DNA from: JAICKM01 sp038228295
Lineage (GTDB): Bacteria; Chloroflexota; Chloroflexia; QHBQ01; JAICKM01
Length of the DNA: 64,000 nucleotides
Direction: 5' to 3'
Assembly: GCA_038228295.1 (NCBI GenBank)
Contig: JBBRPH010000018.1
Location: 15,765 to 79,764, forward strand
Below, piece after piece: positions 23,507 to 32,121 of this stretch. The notes beneath the pieces were generated by a model, which was given only the letters and a program-made list of their open reading frames with translations, searched no databases and was not told the DNA's origin. Both the position numbers and the translations under genes were made by a program. Position 1 is the first letter of the stretch. Each line of letters opens with the position of its first letter.

Positions 23507-24799
23507 GTGGCGGAAGAATTGAATTTACGGGTGGCGCTAGGGCGGCCCCGTGTGCCGGTGTTGTCTAGCGAGCAGTTGATTTACGCGCTGGTCGAATTGC
23601 GACCCCTAGCCACGGCGGCTGGGGCGGCCCTGCCGCTCAACCTGAGCCTGGTGTTGGACCGTAGCGGCTCGATGCGCGGTGCTAAGATCGAACGCCTGCG
23701 CGAGGCGGTCTTGGCCGTGTTGCAACTGTTGCAACCCCAGGATACGCTGTCGGTGGTGGCTTTCAATAACAAAGCGCGCGTGCTGGTGCCCGGTCAGGCC
23801 GTGACCGAGGCGGGTAAAGCGGCCGTCAGCGAAGAAATCCGCCACCTGAGCGCCGACGGCGGCACCAATATGGCCCCGGCGATGGAAGCCGGCTTGCGCG
23901 AACTGTGGCAGCGGGTGGGGCCGGACGAAGGTGCGGCGGGGGCCACGCGGGCTATGAACCCGGCCGTCACGCGGATGTTGCTGCTGACCGACGGTATCAC
24001 CGAGAAGGAAAAACGCTGCCTGGACCAAGCCGAAGCAGCGCGGGGCATGGGCGTGCCCATTGTCGCGCTAGGCATTGGGCGCGATTGGAACGATAAGCTG
24101 CTGGAATCTCTCGCCGAGCGCAGCGGCGGCAGCGCGGATTATGTGCGGGCCGCCGACGATATCCCGCGCCATTTTCAGCGCACGGTGCAGCAGATGCAAG
24201 CGGTCGCGCTGACCGAGGCGCAACTCGATGTGCGGAATGCGCTCGGCGTGACGTGCCGCACCGTCTTTCGGGTCCACCCGCTAATTGGCCGCTTGGCGAC
24301 AGGGGCCACCGGCGCCGATGGGCGTAGCCTGAGCGTGCCGCTGGGTGAGATCGCGCAGGGTTATGGTCAGACACTGCTGCTGGAACTGCTGGTGCCGCCG
24401 CGCCCGGTGGGTGCCTACCGTGTGGCCCAGGTCGTCGTCAGCTATCGTGCTGGATCCGCCGCCCGCGCGACCGTGGCCGCCGATGTGCTGCTGGAATACA
24501 GCGCCGATCCGGCAGTGGGCCGCGAAGCCGACCCGGCAGTGATGAACCTGGTGGAAAAAGTTACCGCGTTTAAGCTACAAACGTCGGCACTGGCCGATCT
24601 CGACGCAGGGAATCTGCCCGCCGCGACGGGCAAGTTACAAAACGCGCTGACCCGGCTGCTTAATCAGGGCGATGTCGAACTGGCGGCTACAGTGCAAGCG
24701 GAACTCGCTAACCTGGAAAAAGGCCGCACGATGACCCCCGAAGGTCGTAAGACGATCCGCTTCGCCAGCGGCCAGACCGTGCGTTTGGATAAGCTGTAA
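23507..24799 (+). CDS. VWA-domain protein
   Basis: A 430-residue protein with a von Willebrand A domain at ~40-215. The metal-binding site is complete: DRSGS at 51-55 (LSLVLDRSGSMRG), GGTNM for the Thr, and LLLTDGITEKEKR for the second Asp. The rest is beta-rich, ending with a helical tail (FKLQTSALADLDAGNLPAATGKLQNAL). No signal peptide is visible. It starts with GTG after GGGGAGGG. It is followed by a zinc-ribbon/FHA gene, and a VWA plus FHA pairing often marks phosphorylation-linked scaffolds; a cognate kinase is not present here. Confidence 0.88.
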   Translation: MAEELNLRVALGRPRVPVLSSEQLIYALVELRPLATAAGAALPLNLSLVLDRSGSMRGAKIERLREAVLAVLQLLQPQDTLSVVAFNNKARVLVPGQAVTEAGKAAVSEEIRHLSADGGTNMAPAMEAGLRELWQRVGPDEGAAGATRAMNPAVTRMLLLTDGITEKEKRCLDQAEAARGMGVPIVALGIGRDWNDKLLESLAERSGGSADYVRAADDIPRHFQRTVQQMQAVALTEAQLDVRNALGVTCRTVFRVHPLIGRLATGATGADGRSLSVPLGEIAQGYGQTLLLELLVPPRPVGAYRVAQVVVSYRAGSAARATVAADVLLEYSADPAVGREADPAVMNLVEKVTAFKLQTSALADLDAGNLPAATGKLQNALTRLLNQGDVELAATVQAELANLEKGRTMTPEGRKTIRFASGQTVRLDKL

Positions 24800-24851
24800 G
24801 GACGGCCCGCCCCGTCCCCCTGGCCGGTCGCTCCGGCGGAGAGGAACCGCG

Positions 24852-25619
24852 ATGATTCGTTGTCCGCGTTGCAATACCGAACTACCCGATGGCGTATCGT
24901 TTTGCGATGCTTGTGGCGCGCCTGTGCGCGGGGCAATGCCGCCGGCCGGCCCGGTCTACCAGCCGCTGGGCGACGGGGGGCAGACCACTGTGCCTCCGCC
25001 GACCGCTGCCGGCCCCAGCGCCTGCCCGATCTGCGGCACGCCGGTCATCCCCGGCGAAGCGTTCTGCGACAACTGCGGTGCGTCACTGCTGACCCCGACC
25101 GGCGGGACTGCCTATCCATCCGGCCCGCCGCCGTTTGCCGCGCCATCCGGCCCACCGCCGTTTGCCCCCGCGCCCGGCCCGCCGCCGTTTGCGCCGGCGG
25201 CGCCAACCTATGGCGCGCCACAGGCGAGCGGCACCAGTCCGTTCGCCCCCCCGCCGGCGGTACCGCTTGCCCCGCCGGGGTCAGGTGGGAATACAGCGCA
25301 GCCTGGTCGCCTAGTTGTGACCGCCAGCCGCGCCGAGTTGCCGTTGCCGTTGCGCGATGATGTGATCTTGGGCCGCGAAGATGGGCAGAGTAACAGCTTC
25401 CCGGATGTGGACCTGAACCCGCACGGTGGCTTAGAACAGGGCGTGTCGCGCCGCCATGCGCGCATCAGCCGGCGCAACGGTCAGTTCTACCTGGAAGATT
25501 TGAACAGCGTCAACGGCACGTTGCACAATCAGCGCCGCATCCCGGCCAATACGCCGGTGCCGCTGCGCTCCGGCGATGCCGTCATGCTCGGCCGCCTCGG
25601 CCTGACGTTTGAGCAGTAG
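24852..25619 (+). CDS. Double zinc-ribbon, FHA-domain protein
   Basis: A 255-residue cytoplasmic protein. Two zinc ribbons begin it: CPRCNTELPDGVSFCDACG (4-22) and CPICGTPVIPGEAFCDNCG (~57-75). A Pro-rich linker with GPPPFA repeats follows. The C-terminal FHA domain has ILGREDG, SRRHARI and NSVNGT, the residues that hold phospho-threonine. It should bind a Thr-phosphorylated partner. It lies 52 bases after the VWA gene with GGAGAGGAACCGCG before the ATG. Confidence 0.9.
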   Translation: MIRCPRCNTELPDGVSFCDACGAPVRGAMPPAGPVYQPLGDGGQTTVPPPTAAGPSACPICGTPVIPGEAFCDNCGASLLTPTGGTAYPSGPPPFAAPSGPPPFAPAPGPPPFAPAAPTYGAPQASGTSPFAPPPAVPLAPPGSGGNTAQPGRLVVTASRAELPLPLRDDVILGREDGQSNSFPDVDLNPHGGLEQGVSRRHARISRRNGQFYLEDLNSVNGTLHNQRRIPANTPVPLRSGDAVMLGRLGLTFEQ

Positions 25620-25675
25620 GGTGGGTATTAGCTGAGTAACTAGCCGGCTACGATGCAAAAGGAGAAGGAGTCATT

Positions 25676-26815
25676 CTGCGCGCAACGAAAAATCTAATGG
25701 GCCTATTGCTGCTGTCGGCTTTGGCGGCGTGCGACAGCGGCACGGTATTCACGCCTATTGCGCCGCCTGCCACTGTAGCGGCTGTTGTAGCGACGACCGA
25801 GTTGCCGCCGGCGGCAACCCCGGAGTTGCCGGCCAGTGCTGTGGCTGTTGCGACGGCGACCGGGTTGTCGCCGGCGGCGACTGCTCGGCCTGTGTCGCCG
25901 GCCGGCCGGCCGGCGGCCACGGTGCCGACAATAGCCGCGCCGATTGTGCCTGTGCCGCCCACTCTGTTGGTACGGCTGTTGCCGACCTTTACAGCCCTGC
26001 CGGTGCCGCCTACCAAGCTGCCGGCGTTCACCCCAGACCCCACGCCCACCGCCGGACCCACCGCCCCTCCTACACCGTCCTCCCTGCCTACGACGCTGCC
26101 GGCCCGCGCGCCCGCCCCACTGCCCGGCTACCGACGGGCTGCCACGCCGCTGGTCGTCCTCGATCCGGGACACGGCGGCTCCGAGACCGGTGCCGTGTCG
26201 CCGGCCGGCTTGGCCGAGAAGGATGTAAATCTGGCGATTGCGCTGGCGGCAGCGGCCGACTTGCGGGCGCACGGTATTGCTGTGCTGCTCACGCGCAGCA
26301 GCGATAGCCAGGTGAACACGGCTCGCCGCGATGTTAACGGCAACGGCTCGATTGACGTGGACGATGATCTCCAAGCGCGTGTTGACTTGGCGAATGAGGC
26401 CGGCGCGTGGGCACTGGTCAGCATTCACAACAACGCTCAACCCGGCGATCCGGCCACGCGCGGCACCACAACCTATTACTGTAGCGACGGCCTCAACCCC
26501 GCCGCGAGTCTGACCCTTGCTACCACGCTGCATACGCACCTGTTAGCTGCCATTCACGGCGCAGGTTATGCCGGGGCCGACCGGGGAGTGCGTGACGACT
26601 ACGAACTCCGCAAACCGGAAGGCCACCTCTATTTGCTCGGTCCGCACAACAAACGCATCACGCGGCCTAGTCTGATGCCCGGCGCGCTGGGCGAAACGCT
26701 GTTCCTTAGCAACGCCGCCGATACCGCGCAACTGGTCCGCCCAGCCATGATCCTGGCACTGGGCGCGGGCTATGCGGACAGTATTGCGGCCTATGTGGCG
26801 ACGCTCGCGCCCTGA
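25676..26815 (+). CDS. Lipoprotein N-acetylmuramoyl-L-alanine amidase (Amidase_3), non-ATG start
   Basis: A zinc amidase that cuts the MurNAc-L-Ala bond in peptidoglycan. The catalytic domain (~150-375) has VVLDPGHGGSETGA (first zinc His), the glutamate in GLAEKDVNLAI, SIHNNA (second His) and GETLFLSN. It is tethered by ~110 Pro/Thr/Ala-rich residues behind the lipobox LAAC. The first ATG (25697) gives a signal peptide with no positive charge. In-frame CTG at 25676 (or ATT at 25673) sits right behind AAGGAGAAGGAG and adds LRATKN, restoring a proper basic n-region. I therefore choose 25676, giving 379 residues. Confidence 0.87.
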   Translation: MRATKNLMGLLLLSALAACDSGTVFTPIAPPATVAAVVATTELPPAATPELPASAVAVATATGLSPAATARPVSPAGRPAATVPTIAAPIVPVPPTLLVRLLPTFTALPVPPTKLPAFTPDPTPTAGPTAPPTPSSLPTTLPARAPAPLPGYRRAATPLVVLDPGHGGSETGAVSPAGLAEKDVNLAIALAAAADLRAHGIAVLLTRSSDSQVNTARRDVNGNGSIDVDDDLQARVDLANEAGAWALVSIHNNAQPGDPATRGTTTYYCSDGLNPAASLTLATTLHTHLLAAIHGAGYAGADRGVRDDYELRKPEGHLYLLGPHNKRITRPSLMPGALGETLFLSNAADTAQLVRPAMILALGAGYADSIAAYVATLAP

Positions 26816-26961
26816 GCGTCCTGCCTTGCCCCGTCGCGGGCCTGTAACCTTTGGCCTTACCCTTGCGTATCATCTTATAGAAGAGTGGCAAGTGGCGAAC
26901 TTGCTCTTTTGACTGACCATAGCGGCTCAGGCGCGGCCTGGGCTTCGAAAGGAGATCCCTG

Positions 26962-27501
26962 ATGGACGAAAATAAAGGCCCGCGCGCCGTCCCGCCCGGC
27001 TCCGGCCCCGTGGACCCGCGCGAAGAGCTGCGCGAGCAGTTGCAACTGATGGGTAAAGCGGCGAGCGATCTGTTGGAGCAATTGGTGCGTGTGCCGACCA
27101 CGCTGGCGCAGATCCCACTCCAGGCGTTGCCCGAAGACACCGCGCAGCACGCCCGCAACGCCGCCACCGAAGGCATGAAAGCCGTGCGGACGCTGGTGGA
27201 AGGTATTTCGCGCGGCGTGGACGAGATGATGCGCGCCCAGAGTGAGCGCATGGACGCGATGAAAAACCAACCGCCGGCCGCCGGTGACTACCACGCCCAT
27301 ACGGACGTGGCGAGTGCCGCCGGCGCGCCGCAGGCCGACGCGGGCAGTAGCCGCGACCTGGAAGGCGCGCCAACCAGCTACCTGGGCGGGCACGGCTCGG
27401 GAGCCGGCCCGCACGGCATGGGTAGCGCCGACTCCGGCAACGCGGACCACAACTCCGCCGACGGTCCCAAGCACACCGTCCGCCTCGACGACCAGCTATA
27501 A
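26962..27501 (+). CDS. Hypothetical helical protein
   Basis: A 179-residue protein that I do not recognise. Residues ~20-115 are predicted amphipathic helices (DPREELREQLQLMGKAASDL, GMKAVRTLVEGISRGVDEMM), somewhat phasin-like in character. The last 65 residues are Gly/His/Asp-rich and low in complexity. The start is firm (GAAAGGAGATCCCTG-ATG). It ends at a strong hairpin. Confidence 0.75.
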   Translation: MDENKGPRAVPPGSGPVDPREELREQLQLMGKAASDLLEQLVRVPTTLAQIPLQALPEDTAQHARNAATEGMKAVRTLVEGISRGVDEMMRAQSERMDAMKNQPPAAGDYHAHTDVASAAGAPQADAGSSRDLEGAPTSYLGGHGSGAGPHGMGSADSGNADHNSADGPKHTVRLDDQL

Positions 27502-27524
27502 CACACCTGCGTGAGCGGGATCAG

Positions 27525-27559
27525 GCACAGGGGCTGCTCCAGTGGAGCAGCCCCTGTGC
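27525..27559 (+). terminator. Strong hairpin terminator
   Basis: A perfect 16-bp stem (GCACAGGGGCTGCTCC and complement) with loop AGT, 24 bases past the preceding stop. The T-run is poor (GTTGCTGTG). Confidence 0.8.
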
Positions 27560-27866
27560 GTTGCTGTGCCTGCAATTCCTCTCTGACCTGTTGCTGAGGA
27601 TGGCGGTCATGCTGGGCACTGGCGTGGTTGCTGGGCGCAGGTGAATTGAACGCCCCCCTGTTTACCGCCGACCTAACCCTCGTCCTGCGGCTGGAATTGA
27701 CGCGCTAGCGGCTGCGCCGGCTAAGGATAGTGCCGGCTCGGTCAGCCCATCAAGTAGATATTAGCACAGGTCACAGTCCGCGTCAAAATATCGGCAGGAG
27801 GGCTGTGGGCTATAATTTCATAGCGGGGCACTGCATATTTCTGTTGTAACGCGAATGCCGGACCCC
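27560..27866. other. Intergenic stretch, no gene seen
   Basis: No open frame with a ribosome site and no recognisable RNA. A TATAAT-like string occurs in GGGCTATAATTTCATAG near 27809-27824 without a good -35. Confidence 0.5.
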
Positions 27867-27896
27867 TTGACGGCTGCCTCGGCTTTGCGGTAGACT
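27867..27896 (+). promoter_or_regulatory. Probable promoter of the 86-residue gene
   Basis: TTGACG (27867-27872), 18 bp, TAGACT (27891-27896), 52 bases before the ATG. Confidence 0.55.
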
Positions 27897-27948
27897 ACCG
27901 GCAACGGGAACCGAACGCCTGGGAAGTTGCGTCAAAGGAGTGACTATT

Positions 27949-28209
27949 ATGATTCAAGAACTGGTCCGCGATGTCTATGAATCGGCCTCGATGGACTGGG
28001 CGAGCGCCGAGAAAGTCGCCTACACCATGCTCCAATTCTTGGAGCGCAAGCTGCCGCCTGACGACTACGCGCATATCCAAAAATATATCTTGGGCCATCA
28101 TAGCTATGTGATGCCGCCGGCGAGCGGCTATGTCGGCTATGAAGACACCCCGCCCGATCAAGCGCTGACCGGCGGCCGCGTACTCGGCACGCCGGTGGCT
28201 CCGCAGTAG
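27949..28209 (+). CDS. Hypothetical small protein
   Basis: An 86-residue protein starting at the ATG 27949, eight bases after AAAGGAG; a GTG nine bases upstream overlaps the ribosome site and is less likely. The first half is helical (LVRDVYESASMDWASAEKVA, MLQFLERKLPPDDYAHIQKY); the tail is Gly/Pro-rich. Family unknown. It is flanked by its own promoter and a canonical terminator, so it is a single-gene unit. Confidence 0.7.
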   Translation: MIQELVRDVYESASMDWASAEKVAYTMLQFLERKLPPDDYAHIQKYILGHHSYVMPPASGYVGYEDTPPDQALTGGRVLGTPVAPQ

Positions 28210-28284
28210 GCGGTTAAAAGCCGTCGGCGGATCGCAGCCTGCCTAGGCGGGTTACGGCGGCTTTAGTTCCATCGCAACAACGGA

Positions 28285-28320
28285 CCGGCTCCCCAGCCAA
28301 TGGCTGGGGAGCCGGTTTTT
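28285..28320 (+). terminator. Canonical intrinsic terminator
   Basis: CCGGCTCCCCAGCC, loop AAT, GGCTGGGGAGCCGG, then TTTTT. A perfect 14-bp stem. Confidence 0.95.
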
Positions 28321-28404
28321 GCACCGCGCCCACTCTACGCCGTAGACGGTCGGGTGACGACCGCCGATGTGGTTCGGCGGTCGGCGGCTAGGAATTGCGA
28401 ACGG

Positions 28405-30945
28405 CTATTCGCCGTAAGGCACCCAAATGTTCTTGACCTGCGTGGCGGCACGTAAGAACTCTGGGCCTTCGCCTTGCACAGGATCTAGCCAAGCGCGGGG
28501 TCGGCCGTAGTCTACCCAGGTATGCTTCATATTGCCGGCGCTTGCGTGTTCGACCGCTTGGCTGCCGGCGCGGGTGCCGCAGTACCAGACGGCATCTACA
28601 TCGTCGTGATCGGCCAGTACGCGCACCAGCGCTTCGCGCGCGCCGGTGACGAGGTTGACCACGCCGGCGGGTAGGTCGGAGGTGTCGAATACTTGATAGA
28701 GATCGGTTGCACTGAGCGGGTGGGCTTCGGACGGGACGGCAATAACGGTGTTGCCCATAGCGATGGCCGGCGCGACCAGCGAGATCAAGCCCAGCAACGG
28801 GTACTCGGTGGGGCAGGCGATGCCGATCACGCCGACCGCTTCGGGCATAGCGACCGTGACGCTGCGGAGCGGCGTGTGATGCACCTGACCGTCGAACTTG
28901 TCGGCCCAAGCGGCGTAGGTGAACAGGCGACTGACCGCAGCCGCAACTTCAGCGGCCGGCGCGGCTTGATCCTGCCCGGTTTGCTCTGCGATGCGCTCGG
29001 CGAACTCGCGCTCGCGGGCGGCCAGGTTCTCCGCGATGTAGTAGAGGATCTGCGCGCGGGCGTGGCCGGTGGTGTTCGCCCAGCCCTCCGCTTTGCGGGC
29101 CGCTTCGACGGCATTGCGGATGTCCTTACGGTTGCCCGCGCCCACTTCGCCGATATGCCGGCCCGCCGGATCTAGTAGCGGGCGGCTGTAGCCCGAATCG
29201 GGGCGTGCCTGTTTACCGCCGATATACAGTTTGGGCGTGCGATCAACGCCGTAGTGCTGCGTGCTGCGTGCTGCGTGCTGCGTTACGCCGGCGGTGTGGC
29301 TGTTGCCGTTGCTCTGGGCGAGGGTCTTGTGCTTGCCGTTGCGCCCGTTGGTTGCGGCGGGTTTATCCACGCTATTCGGCTGCTCGTCTGCCTGCGTCGC
29401 CCCATCGTTCACCTCCGCCGCGCCTTTGTCTTCCGCTACCTGCCGAGTGCCGTCCGCCGGCTGCTGATCGGCTTCCCACACCGGGCGCAGGTACTCGTAT
29501 AGCCCTTCGCGGCCGCCTTCGCGGCCAAAGCCGCTCTCGCGGTAGCCGCCGAAGCCGGCGGCAGCATCAAACAGGTTGGTGCTGTTAACCCAGACGGTGC
29601 CCGCTTTGATGCGGCGGGCGATGTCGAGCGCCAGGTTTAGGTTGTCGCTCCAGACGCTGGCGGCCAAGCCGTAGCGCGTGTTGTTTGCCAGGGCGACGGC
29701 TTCGCTCGGTGTGCGGAAGGTCATGGCTACCAGCACCGGGCCGAAGATTTCGATCTGCGCGATGCCGGTGGCGGGCGCGACGTTGGTGAACAACGTCGGC
29801 GGGAAGTAGCAGCCCTCGGTCGGGCAGGTCCACGACGGCTGCCACATTGTCGCGCCCTCGTCTACGCCCTGCTGCACTAGGCGGCTGATCGTCGCTAACT
29901 GCGTCGGGCCGACAATCGCGCCCATGTCCACCGCTTTATCTAGCGAGTCGCCCACGCGCAGCTTCTCCATGCGCGTCCGCAGTTTGGCATAAAGGGTTTC
30001 GGCGATATTCTCTTGCACCAGCAGGCGCGACCCGGCGCAGCAGACCTGGCCCTGATTGAACCAGATCGCGTCTACCACGCCCTCTACCACGCTATCCAGG
30101 TCGGCATCATCAAAGACAACAAACGGGGACTTGCCGCCCAGTTCGAGCGAGAGTCGTTTGCCGCTACCCGCCGTGGCCCGGCGCAGGCTGCGGCCCACAT
30201 CCGTTGAGCCGGTGAAGGCGATTTTGTCCACATCGGGGTGGTTGACCAACGTTTCGCCCACCTGCCCTGCGTCGCCGGTGACGATGTTGACCACCCCCGC
30301 CGGCAGCCCGATCTCCTCCAGGATCTCGGCGAAGGCCAGCGCGCTGAGGGCGGTGAACTTGGCCGGTTTGAGGACGACGGTGTTGCCCATCGCCAGCGCC
30401 GGGGCGATCTTCCAAGCCAGCATCAGCAGCGGGAAGTTCCAGGGGATGATCTGGCCGACCACGCCGAGCGCCCGCTGGTCGGGGAACTCGCGCTCCATTA
30501 ATTGCGCCCAGCCCGCGTGGTAGTAAAAATGGCGTGCCACCAGCGGAATGTCTAGGTCGCGCGTCTCGCGAATGGGCTTGCCGTTGTCGAGCGACTCCAG
30601 CACGGCCAGCAAGCGCGAATGCTTCTGAATATGGCGGGCGATGGCGTAGAGATAGCGCGCGCGTTCTTGTCCCGGCAGGCGGCTCCACGCCGGGAAGGCC
30701 GCCCGCGCCGCCGCTACCGCCGCGTCTACATCGGCCGGTCCCGCCGCCGCCACCTGGGCTAGCGGTTTGTTGGTCGCCGGATTGATCGTCTCCAGGTACC
30801 GGCCGCTCTGCGGCGCGACCCATTGCCCATTGATATACAGCTTCAGCTTGCGCCCGCGTGCGTCCAGCCAAGCCAGCGCCGGATCGGCGGCTTCGGGGGC
30901 CGGGCCGTAGTCCATCGTCTCAAAGATTTCCGCGACTGCGGGCAT
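28405..30945 (-). CDS. ALDH16-type aldehyde dehydrogenase (two ALDH domains)
   Basis: An 846-residue protein. Residues ~30-500 are a complete ALDH: Asn170 (PWNFPLL), Glu268 (SLELGGKSP), and Cys302/303 in NQGQVCCAGSR, with FTGSTDVGR for NAD(P) binding. After a ~70-residue low-complexity linker (500-575), residues ~580-846 form a second ALDH-like domain (PLLDPAGRHIGEVGAGNRKD, ATQVKNIWVPYGE). The second domain lacks a catalytic Cys. This catalytic-plus-pseudo-domain plan is that of ALDH16. The start has AGGAGG. Part of the linker is encoded by a CTGCGTG DNA repeat (TQHAARSTQHY). With deoC upstream it may oxidise acetaldehyde released from deoxyribose 5-phosphate. Confidence 0.9.
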   Translation of the reverse strand: MPAVAEIFETMDYGPAPEAADPALAWLDARGRKLKLYINGQWVAPQSGRYLETINPATNKPLAQVAAAGPADVDAAVAAARAAFPAWSRLPGQERARYLYAIARHIQKHSRLLAVLESLDNGKPIRETRDLDIPLVARHFYYHAGWAQLMEREFPDQRALGVVGQIIPWNFPLLMLAWKIAPALAMGNTVVLKPAKFTALSALAFAEILEEIGLPAGVVNIVTGDAGQVGETLVNHPDVDKIAFTGSTDVGRSLRRATAGSGKRLSLELGGKSPFVVFDDADLDSVVEGVVDAIWFNQGQVCCAGSRLLVQENIAETLYAKLRTRMEKLRVGDSLDKAVDMGAIVGPTQLATISRLVQQGVDEGATMWQPSWTCPTEGCYFPPTLFTNVAPATGIAQIEIFGPVLVAMTFRTPSEAVALANNTRYGLAASVWSDNLNLALDIARRIKAGTVWVNSTNLFDAAAGFGGYRESGFGREGGREGLYEYLRPVWEADQQPADGTRQVAEDKGAAEVNDGATQADEQPNSVDKPAATNGRNGKHKTLAQSNGNSHTAGVTQHAARSTQHYGVDRTPKLYIGGKQARPDSGYSRPLLDPAGRHIGEVGAGNRKDIRNAVEAARKAEGWANTTGHARAQILYYIAENLAAREREFAERIAEQTGQDQAAPAAEVAAAVSRLFTYAAWADKFDGQVHHTPLRSVTVAMPEAVGVIGIACPTEYPLLGLISLVAPAIAMGNTVIAVPSEAHPLSATDLYQVFDTSDLPAGVVNLVTGAREALVRVLADHDDVDAVWYCGTRAGSQAVEHASAGNMKHTWVDYGRPRAWLDPVQGEGPEFLRAATQVKNIWVPYGE

Positions 30946-31299
30946 GGGGTGCCTCCTGTGGGGGTGGGTTAGCGGCCGGCCGGCGGAATCAGAGTGAAGC
31001 CGGCGATAAGAAAATGATGATCGAGGGAGAAGGCAGTTGTGATTCGTCGCGTCCGCATGAGCGCAAAGCTCACCGCATCTACATAACTGAAATCTTGATC
31101 GGCGTAGTGATGCAGCAGTAATTCAGCCTGTGTTTCTAATGCTTCATCCGAGTACAGTCTTAGCAGTTGCGGAATGCTACGCACGTTAATCAGGAATGTG
31201 GTGGCCGCATGGTAGCCTACCCGACGGTAGATCAGGGTGTAGGATTCAGCAATAACCAAGTTGGTGGTGACAACTCGTGCGTAACGTTGTAAGATACTT

Positions 31300-31551
31300 G
31301 GTTCTTTGAGATTTAGTGTGCTAAGGGTCGTCCCTCGCAGGCCATCAGTACGCGCAAGCGGAAGTGGCTATCGTTGCCAAAGCCAAACGCCATGCGCTTC
31401 AGCAGCTTGATCTTGTGGCTCTTTGATATTTAGTGTGCTAAGTGACCCCATGAACGGACTGACTGCGGCACCAACATCCTGCCATAAGCACGCTGCAAGC
31501 GGCAGTCAACTTACGTCATCTGGACTCAAGCACACTAAATATCAAAGAGCC
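31300..31551. mobile_element. Internally deleted ISL3-family element (252 bp)
   Basis: Terminal inverted repeats start GGTTCTTTGAGATTTAGTG (left) and GGCTCTTTGATATTTAGTG (right, reverse strand), 23 bases with two mismatches. It is flanked by an exact 8-bp duplication AGATACTT (31292-31299 and 31552-31559). GG(C/T)TCTTT ends with 8-bp duplications are the ISL3 pattern. A third copy of the end lies inside at 31417-31439 and matches the right end perfectly, so a 135-bp unit (31417-31551) may be nested. A transposase C-terminal relic is present at 31313-31414. Confidence 0.9.
31313..31414 (-). pseudogene. Transposase C-terminal relic (ISL3 family)
   Basis: The minus strand reads KIKLLKRMAFGFGNDSHFRL followed by RVLMACEGRPLAH and a stop inside the left inverted repeat. 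This matches the typical ISL3 transposase end (NKIKLLKR...F..LRLRVL). The catalytic part is absent. Confidence 0.85.
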
Positions 31552-31640
31552 AGATACTTTTGTAGATAACTCCAGCAAGGGTATGTTCGGCTTCTTGAGG
31601 ATCGAACAGTGCGAGCCAGGCACCACTATCCACGAACACC

Positions 31641-32021
31641 TCACGAGGCATGATGTCTGCTCTTGGCCGTCTTGTGTTCTTCCTCAAAAACCTCCGCCAG
31701 ATATTTATCGTGTTCAACTGCTACGTTGCTCCTGCTCGCTTTTCCATCCTGAGCGTTGCCAATCTCGCGTAGCGTCTCTTGCAGCATGATCCAGGCGGGA
31801 TGCTCCTCAATAGGCCGATCTTCCGGCCAGGGTTGTAGCTCCTGTTCATAATGGATTACCAGCGCGGCGACATCCTCTGGTGCTTCTGCCAGCAACATAT
31901 CTACGGCCTCCCGGATCAGCTCGACGATGCTCTTGCCGCGATGCTCGGCTACTGCCCACAGTGCGTCAAACTGCTCTTGGCGTAGGTGGACTTGCACAGG
32001 GTCTTCAATATAGTTCACCAT
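31641..32021 (-). CDS. Ribbon-helix-helix antitoxin (VapB-like)
   Basis: A 126-residue protein from the ATG at 32021 (AAAGGAGGCCGTGTG-ATG). Residues ~8-45 look like a CopG/RHH DNA-binding unit (VQVHLRQEQFDALWAVAEHRGKSIVELIREAV). The C-terminal part would bind the toxin and ends in HDKYLAEVFEEEHKTAKSRHH. It overlaps the split vapC-like gene. With the toxin broken, it is either a leftover or a free antitoxin able to act on related toxins. Confidence 0.82.
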   Translation of the reverse strand: MVNYIEDPVQVHLRQEQFDALWAVAEHRGKSIVELIREAVDMLLAEAPEDVAALVIHYEQELQPWPEDRPIEEHPAWIMLQETLREIGNAQDGKASRSNVAVEHDKYLAEVFEEEHKTAKSRHHAS

Positions 32022-32105
32022 CACACGGCCTCCTTTATCAGTATGCTGCTGTTCTTCCTCGAATATCTCGGCCAGCACTTTATCATGCGCGGTTGCGGCA
32101 TTGCT
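32022..32105 (-). pseudogene. Relic of a second antitoxin C-terminus
   Basis: The open frame upstream of the antitoxin encodes SNAATAHDKVLAEIFEEEQQ. It aligns with the antitoxin's own C-terminal SNVAVEHDKYLAEVFEEEHK. It has no start codon of its own and directly abuts the intact antitoxin, so it is a remnant of a tandem copy whose remainder was lost. Confidence 0.7.
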
Positions 32106-32121
32106 GGTGCCTCCTTTCTCC

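Larger units (their letters stand above)
30969..31651 (-). pseudogene. VapC-like PIN toxin gene split by an ISL3-type element
   Basis: The 5' part (31651 to 31560) encodes MPREVFVDSGAWLALFDPQE and on to VIYKS. The 3' part (to 30969) encodes LVIAESYTLIYRRVG...FSYVDAVSFALMRTRRITTAFSLDHHF. Between them lies the element at 31300-31551. If the element and one copy of its 8-bp target duplication are removed, the two parts join in frame (VIYKSILQRYARVVTTNLVIAES). They then give a 140-residue PIN protein with all the acidic residues (VDSGAW, IAES, YVDA, SLDHHF). The toxin is therefore recently inactivated. The 5' end overlaps the antitoxin gene by 11 bases. Confidence 0.9.
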
